From Pseudomonadota bacterium (GTDB taxonomy: Bacteria > Pseudomonadota > Alphaproteobacteria > Acetobacterales > Acetobacteraceae): a stretch of 10,328 nucleotides of DNA. The notes beneath the pieces were generated by a model. That model searched no databases, had not been told where the DNA came from, and saw only the letters and a list, made by a program, of their open reading frames with translations. The stretch is from assembly GCA_021845555.1 (NCBI GenBank), contig JAJZVS010000108.1:1-10328 (forward strand), written 5' to 3'. The position numbers and the translations under genes are program-made. This document shows, piece by piece, positions 6,150 through 10,328 of the stretch. Position 1 is the stretch's first letter, and each line of letters begins with the position of its first letter.

Positions 6150-6838
6150 CCGGCCCCTCCGTCCTGCCGGATCTGCCGATCGAGGCGATCCTCGGCCACC
6201 GCTTCCGCCGCCCTGCGCTGCTGGCCGAGGCGCTCACCCATCGCTCGGCGGCGCATCGGCGCGGCCGGCGCAGCGGATCGAACGAGCGGCTGGAATTCAT
6301 GGGCGATCGCGTGCTGGGCCTGCTGATGGCCGAATGGCTGGTGGAACGCTATCCGGGCGAGCAGGAGGGAGACCTTGGTCGTCGCCTCGCCTCCCTGGTC
6401 TCACAGCCGGTGCTGACGGGCGTGGCGGAGACGATCGGTCTCGGCGCCGCGCTGTCGGTGTCGCCCGGGGAGGCGCGGGTCGGCGTGCGCAACCGCGCCA
6501 CCGTGCTGGCCGACGCGCTGGAGGCGGCGCTGGGCGCGCTGTTCCTCGACGGCGGGCTCGATGCCGCGCGCGATTTCGTGCGCCGTGCCTGGGGCATGGC
6601 GATGGAGGGGCAGGCGGCGCCGCCCAAGGACGCCAAGACCGAACTGCAGGAATGGGCGCAGAAGCGCGGCCTCGATCTACCTTTATATACGATATCGGGA
6701 CGATCAGGCCCGCCGCACGCGCCGCAGTTCACCGTGACGGTGGCGACCGGCGGACAAAGCGGGTCCGGCATCGCCGGCAACAAGCGCGCGGCCGAGCAGC
6801 GTGCCGCGACCGAACTGTTGCGGCGGCTGCGGTCATGA
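6146..6838 (+). CDS. rnc: Ribonuclease III
   Basis: RNase III cuts double-stranded RNA in pre-rRNA and some mRNAs, acting as a dimer with Mg2+. The catalytic domain (about 10-150) has the signature NERLEFMGDRVLG (46-58), with Glu47, Glu50 and Asp54 matching the E. coli active-site acidic residues, and the second set Asp123 and Glu126 in LADALEAALGALFLDGG. A double-stranded RNA-binding domain follows (about 160-228: KTELQEWAQKRG to NKRAAEQRAATELL). No ATG, GTG or TTG lies in frame between GTG 6086 and the catalytic core. I propose CTG 6146: it overlaps the lepB stop as CTGA and has AAGGTG (6135-6140) 5 nt upstream, giving 230 residues, the usual family size. GTG 6086 would add 20 residues that are a shadow of the lepB 3' end. 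The stop overlaps era as ATGA. A cluster of rare codons lies at codons 178-187. Confidence 0.93.
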   Translation: MTGPSVLPDLPIEAILGHRFRRPALLAEALTHRSAAHRRGRRSGSNERLEFMGDRVLGLLMAEWLVERYPGEQEGDLGRRLASLVSQPVLTGVAETIGLGAALSVSPGEARVGVRNRATVLADALEAALGALFLDGGLDAARDFVRRAWGMAMEGQAAPPKDAKTELQEWAQKRGLDLPLYTISGRSGPPHAPQFTVTVATGGQSGSGIAGNKRAAEQRAATELLRRLRS

Positions 6839-7722
6839 CCCGCGCGGGTTTCGTTGCCATCCTGGGGGCGCCCAACGCAGGCAAATCGACGCTGCTCAAC
6901 CGGCTGACCGGCGCCAAGCTGTCGATCGTCTCGCCCAAGGCGCAGACCACGCGGTTTCGCGTGCTCGGCATCCTGATGCACGGCGAGAGCCAGATCCTGC
7001 TGGTCGATACGCCCGGCATCTTCCGTCCGCGCCGGCGGCTGGATCGCGCGATGGTCGCGGCGGCCTGGGGTGGGGCACGCGATGCCGATCTGGCGATGCT
7101 GCTGGTCGATGCCAAGGCGGGCGCGACCGAAGCGGTGCGCGCGATCGCCACGGAACTCGGCAAATCCGGCCGGACCGCCTGGCTGGTGCTGAACAAGACC
7201 GACCTCGTTCCGCCAGCGAAGCTGCTCGGGCTCATTGCGGAGCTCAACGCGCTCGCAGCCTTCGCCGAGACCTTCATGGTGAGCGCGCTCACCGGCGACG
7301 GGCTCGACCGGCTGACCGCGGCGCTGGCACAAGCGATGCCGGAGGGGCCGTATCTCTATCCGCCCGACGAGATCACCGACCTGCCCGACCGGCTGCTGGC
7401 GGCCGAACTGGTGCGCGAGCAGGTCTTCCTGCAGACGCATGAGGAAGTGCCCTATGCCGCGACGGTGGAGACCGAAAGCTGGCAGGAGCGCAAGGACGGC
7501 AGCGTGCGCATCGACGTCACGATCTATGTCGCCCGCGCCGGCCACAAGGCGATCCTGATCGGCGAGCACGGCAGCCGGATCAAGACCATCGGCGCGCGGG
7601 CGCGGGCGGAACTGATGACGCTGCTGGAGCGCAAGGTCCACCTGTTCCTGAACGTGAAGGAACGCGCCGGCTGGGACGAGGAACGCGCCCGGCTGCGCGC
7701 GATCGGGTTGGACGACGGCTAG
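6835..7722 (+). CDS. era: GTPase Era, 30S ribosome assembly factor
   Basis: A 295-residue Era that binds the 3' end of 16S rRNA and helps mature the 30S subunit. The GTPase domain has the G1 P-loop GAPNAGKS (11-18), switch I region PKAQTTR (34-40), G3 DTPG (58-61), G4 NKTD (120-123) and G5 SALTG. The C-terminal KH domain has the GEHGSRIKTIG loop that corresponds to the RNA-binding GxxG region. The length is normal. ATG 6835 overlaps the rnc stop (ATGA), implying translational coupling; reading the same frame further upstream runs out of phase through rnc and has no homology. The rnc-era order is classic in proteobacteria and links rRNA processing with subunit assembly. The gene ends in TAG at the start of a GC hairpin. 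Confidence 0.96.
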   Translation: MTRAGFVAILGAPNAGKSTLLNRLTGAKLSIVSPKAQTTRFRVLGILMHGESQILLVDTPGIFRPRRRLDRAMVAAAWGGARDADLAMLLVDAKAGATEAVRAIATELGKSGRTAWLVLNKTDLVPPAKLLGLIAELNALAAFAETFMVSALTGDGLDRLTAALAQAMPEGPYLYPPDEITDLPDRLLAAELVREQVFLQTHEEVPYAATVETESWQERKDGSVRIDVTIYVARAGHKAILIGEHGSRIKTIGARARAELMTLLERKVHLFLNVKERAGWDEERARLRAIGLDDG

Positions 7723-7743
7723 GGCGGCCGTTTCCGGCCGCCC
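7722..7743. terminator. Terminator-like hairpin between convergent era and the MFS gene
   Basis: A perfect 9-bp stem GGGCGGCCG (7722-7730) and CGGCCGCCC (7735-7743) closes a TTTC loop. The first stem base is the last base of the era stop codon. The position suits bidirectional termination of two convergent transcripts. Neither side has a T-run, so it is either a non-canonical terminator or a 3'-end stabilising hairpin. Confidence 0.55.
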
Positions 7744-7758
7744 AGCCGATCCAGTACG

Positions 7759-9186
7759 TTACGGCGAGATATCGTCAAGCAGCCGGTCGCGGGTGTTGAT
7801 GCCGAATTGGGCGATGATCGCCGCGATCACCAGGAACCCGCCGATCAGCAGCATCGAATACAGCACGCCGAGATGCGGGATCAGCGGCGCGATCGCGATC
7901 AGCCCCACGCCGCCGCCGAGATGCCCGATCCCATCGACCAGCGCGAACCCGGTGGTGCGCGCCCGTGTCGGATAGTTCTCGATCGACCAGGCGTAGGCGA
8001 TCGGCACCCAGACGTTGAAGCCGAAGAACACCACCATTGAGCCGAGCACCGCGAGCCAGAACACCGAGCCGCCGAGCGCGATCATCACCCCGCCGATCAG
8101 CGTGATGGCGGCGGCGAGCGGCATCCAGTTCTTGCGCTCCATCCGCTCCCCGTAGGCATAGGCGACGACGGCGCAGAGCACGAAGCCGAAGGTGCCCATC
8201 GCGGTGATGAGCCCGGCCTCGGGCGGCGGGTAGCCGGTCGCCGCCAGCAAGGTGGTGAAGCCGGCGGCGAAGGAATAGACCGTGATATAGGCACAGAACC
8301 ACATCACCAGAAGCAGCACGGTGCGCTGGAGATACAGCTTATTGTGGAAGATCGCAGAGAATGGCATCGCCTCGCCCGCCGGCGGCGGGGGCGGAATGAC
8401 TTCCGGCACCGGCGGCAGCGGGGAGATCGCGTGCGCGCGGGCCTCCATCTCCGAGATCACGCCGTCGGCCTCGGCGAAGCGGGATTTGGATACCAGCCAG
8501 CGTGGCGACTCGGGTAGTTGGAAGCGCAACAGGACCCCAACCAGCGCCAGCAATGCGCCGATCAGGTACATCGCCCGCCAGCCGTATTCGAACGTCGGGC
8601 TGGCCACCGCGAAGGGCAGGCCGAGCGGCAGCGGCGTGGAGGGCGTGGTCAGCCACAGGCCGAGCCAGATGCCGAGCACGGCGCCGATCGCCGAGAAGAT
8701 GAAGATCATCGAGGTGTAGCGCGCCCGGCCGCCGGAGGGCGCGATCTCGCCGATATAGGTGTTGACGATCGCGAGGTCGGCGCCGATGCCGATCCCGGTC
8801 AGCGCGCGTGCGGCGACGAACATGCTGTAATTATCGACCACCGCGGTCAGCGCCGAGCCGATGCCGGTCAGCACCATCGTTACCAGCAGCAGATCGCGCC
8901 GGCCGAGCCGGTCCGACAGCGGGCTGAGCACCAGCGTGCCCACCACGTAGCCGGCCAGGTTCAGCAGCACCGGCAGGCCGATATAGCCGGCCGAAGTCGG
9001 CGGCGTGCAGCCGGGTACGAGCTGCATGCAGGTCTGGATGAAGGAGACGTTGATGTCGAAGATATCGTAGAACGTGAACAGGAAGCCGATGCCGATGATG
9101 AAGGCAAACAGCTTCGGCAAGGTCCAGATCGGGATCCGGTCCAGCCGGGCAAGCAGCCGCCCGGCCACGTCTTTTGATTCGCTCAT
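7759..9186 (-). CDS. MFS transporter, sugar/metabolite:H+ symporter-like
   Basis: A 475-residue inner-membrane carrier of the major facilitator superfamily with about 12 predicted membrane helices. The loop 2-3 motif is SDRLGRRD (91-98), and a sugar-porter-like PESPRWLVSKSRFAEA (225-240) follows helix 6. The helix 1 region carries the FTFYDIFDIN motif (38-46), similar to the acidic Asp motif of aromatic-acid and sugar carriers. The central cytoplasmic loop is very proline-rich, including five consecutive prolines (265-269). Two cysteines (53 and 60) lie in the first periplasmic loop. The ATG at 9186 is chosen because GGAGG lies 9 nt upstream and MSESKDV is a plausible cytoplasmic N-terminus; a 43-residue upstream extension to 9315 overlaps the end of the neighbouring binding-protein gene and looks non-coding. 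It lies 76 bp downstream of that gene on the same strand. The substrate is unknown. Confidence 0.88.
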   Translation of the reverse strand: MSESKDVAGRLLARLDRIPIWTLPKLFAFIIGIGFLFTFYDIFDINVSFIQTCMQLVPGCTPPTSAGYIGLPVLLNLAGYVVGTLVLSPLSDRLGRRDLLLVTMVLTGIGSALTAVVDNYSMFVAARALTGIGIGADLAIVNTYIGEIAPSGGRARYTSMIFIFSAIGAVLGIWLGLWLTTPSTPLPLGLPFAVASPTFEYGWRAMYLIGALLALVGVLLRFQLPESPRWLVSKSRFAEADGVISEMEARAHAISPLPPVPEVIPPPPPAGEAMPFSAIFHNKLYLQRTVLLLVMWFCAYITVYSFAAGFTTLLAATGYPPPEAGLITAMGTFGFVLCAVVAYAYGERMERKNWMPLAAAITLIGGVMIALGGSVFWLAVLGSMVVFFGFNVWVPIAYAWSIENYPTRARTTGFALVDGIGHLGGGVGLIAIAPLIPHLGVLYSMLLIGGFLVIAAIIAQFGINTRDRLLDDISP

Positions 9187-9203
9187 AGTGGTTTTCCTCC
9201 ACT
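9187..9203 (-). promoter_or_regulatory. Hairpin presenting the MFS gene ribosome-binding site
   Basis: On the minus strand, AGTGG and CCACT form a perfect 5-bp stem around a 7-nt AGGAAAA loop, ending directly against the ATG at 9186. The Shine-Dalgarno GGAGG is half in the stem and half in the loop. The stem is short and could be chance, but its placement could tune initiation. Confidence 0.3.
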
Positions 9204-9262
9204 GCCGGTCCGGGGGTGTCGGGCCGGCGTTCGCATGATTGTCAGTCCGGTCAGGGGCGGAT

Positions 9263-10328
9263 TCAGGTCGCCAGCGAGCAGCCTTCGCCCTGAAGCGGCG
9301 GGAACGCCTCCGCACCAGGGATCCGGTCCAATACGTCGTAGAGATCCCATGGGCCGTGCGAGCGCGCCGGCGTCTTCACCTTCACCAGCAGCAGGTCGTG
9401 CACCATCAGCCCGTCGGCGCGCAGGACCCCGTTGCGGGCAAACATGTCCTCGACCGGCATCGCCCGCATCTTCGCCGCTACCGCGAGCGCATCGGTCGTG
9501 CCGGAAGCCTGCACCGCGCGCAGATAATGCAGCACCGAGGAATAGACCCCGGCCTGCGCCATGGACGCCTGCTTATGCGCGAGCTTGGAGAAACGCCGCG
9601 ACCAGGCCCGGGTTTTCGCGTCCAGGTTCCAGTAGAACGAGGTCGTCAGCACCAGGCCCTGGGCGATCGGCAGGCCGATCGCATGGATGTCGTTGATGAA
9701 GGCCAGCATGGCCGCAAGCTGCTGGTGGTTGCCGCCGCGGCCGATGCCGAAGGAGGGTGCCTGCTTGAAGCAGTTGATGTCGTCGGGCGGCCCGGCGGCC
9801 ACGGCGATGACATCGGCGCCCGAGGAGCGCGCGCTTACCAGGTACGAGCTCATGTCGGGGGTGTTGTAGGGGAACACCGAATGCCCGAGCACCTTGCCGC
9901 CCTTGCGATGGATCATCGCGGTGGCGACGTTTTCCATCGAGTGGCCGAAGGCGTAGTCCGCCGTGATGAAGTAGAAGGTCTTCGCACCGCGCTTGAGCAG
10001 CGTCGCCACCGTGCCGGCGGCGAGCGCGGTGGTATCGAAGGTCCACTGCATCGAATAGGGCGTGCAGAGCTTGCCGGTGAAGGCGTCCGCGCCGGTGCCG
10101 GAGACGATCACCAGCTTCTTCTTCTTCGCCGCCACGCCCTGTACCGCGAGGCCGACGGCGGAGAAGGTCACGTCGGTGATGAGATCGACATCCTGGGTGT
10201 CGTACCAGCGGGCGGCGATCTCCGCGCCGACCGCGGGTTTCAACTGGTGGTCGCCCACCACGATCTCCACCGGATGGCCGAGCACGGGGCCGGCGTCGGC
10301 CACCGCGAGACGGGCGGCGATCACCGAG
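9263..10328 (-). CDS. Branched-chain amino acid-type ABC transporter substrate-binding protein, N-terminus beyond window edge
   Basis: A periplasmic binding protein of the Peripla_BP_6/LivJ type, with 355 residues visible and the signal peptide and first strand missing. The frame stays open to the right edge, and the GTG at 10324 reads as an internal Val in SVIAARLAVADAG, a helix found well inside the family, so it is not the start. Family features are DHQLKPAVGAEIAARWYD, the DLITDVTFSAVGLAVQGVA block, a hinge segment YFITADYAFGHSMENVA and a C-terminal NGVLRADGLMVHDLLLVKVK that matches the usual RxDGxxxHDMxLxxVK ending of this subgroup. Such proteins bind branched-chain amino acids, amides, urea or aromatic acids; the ligand is not readable here. 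No livHMFG-like genes are in view. The downstream MFS gene is on the same strand 76 bp away and may share the transcript. Confidence 0.85.
   Translation of the reverse strand, partial: SVIAARLAVADAGPVLGHPVEIVVGDHQLKPAVGAEIAARWYDTQDVDLITDVTFSAVGLAVQGVAAKKKKLVIVSGTGADAFTGKLCTPYSMQWTFDTTALAAGTVATLLKRGAKTFYFITADYAFGHSMENVATAMIHRKGGKVLGHSVFPYNTPDMSSYLVSARSSGADVIAVAAGPPDDINCFKQAPSFGIGRGGNHQQLAAMLAFINDIHAIGLPIAQGLVLTTSFYWNLDAKTRAWSRRFSKLAHKQASMAQAGVYSSVLHYLRAVQASGTTDALAVAAKMRAMPVEDMFARNGVLRADGLMVHDLLLVKVKTPARSHGPWDLYDVLDRIPGAEAFPPLQGEGCSLAT

Noticed and set aside
6334..6834. Upstream extension of the era frame
   Set aside because: It lies out of phase within the conserved rnc gene, and Era family proteins begin at the ATG overlapping the rnc stop.
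9187..9315. 43-residue N-terminal extension of the MFS protein
   Set aside because: It is Arg-rich, overlaps the 3' end of the binding-protein gene and lies upstream of a clear GGAGG ribosome-binding site and ATG.
10114..10129. CTT trinucleotide repeat in the LivJ-type binding protein
   Set aside because: It encodes four lysines in a surface segment where relatives are also lysine-rich. It is in frame and too short to suggest instability.

Overview
This is a GC-rich, gene-dense stretch of bacterial chromosome. The tightly overlapping lepB-rnc-era block, the alphaproteobacterial look of its proteins, a ComEC of about 720 residues and the strong preference for G/C-ending codons suggest an alphaproteobacterium, most likely of the Acetobacteraceae/Rhodospirillales type. 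That placement is an inference from protein flavour and gene order, not from a marker RNA. I found no tRNA, rRNA, CRISPR array, insertion sequence or prophage gene.

Layout. Positions 1-593 (minus strand) hold the first 27 codons of a gamma-glutamyltransferase-family gene running off the left edge, then the decayed 5' remnant of a ParE-like toxin, then an intact Phd/YefM-type antitoxin. Positions 867-3058 (plus) hold a two-gene unit: an NMT1/THI5-like periplasmic binding protein and a luciferase-like (LLM) flavin-dependent oxidoreductase. Converging on this unit is comEC (minus, 3071-5239), the DNA-uptake channel gene. Divergent from comEC is lepB-rnc-era (plus, 5394-7722): signal peptidase I, ribonuclease III and the ribosome-assembly GTPase Era. 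The lepB/rnc and rnc/era junctions overlap by 4 nt, pointing to translational coupling. A GC hairpin at 7722-7743 separates era from a convergent minus-strand pair: an MFS transporter (7759-9186) and, upstream of it, a branched-chain-amino-acid-type ABC binding protein cut by the right edge (9263-10328).

How the genes work together. The central block is housekeeping: protein export, RNA processing and 30S maturation. The flanks are metabolic: two periplasmic binding proteins, neither with permease or ATPase genes in view, one paired with an LLM oxidoreductase and the other with an MFS carrier. This would fit scavenging of small organic compounds whose identity the sequence does not reveal.

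I see no convincing undescribed multi-gene system. The points most worth a second look are small: a toxin-antitoxin locus whose toxin has lost both its ATG and its 3' part, a likely CTG start for rnc, a local cluster of rare AT-rich codons inside rnc, a double homopolymeric C tract within a conserved comEC motif, and a hairpin that places the MFS ribosome-binding site in its loop.
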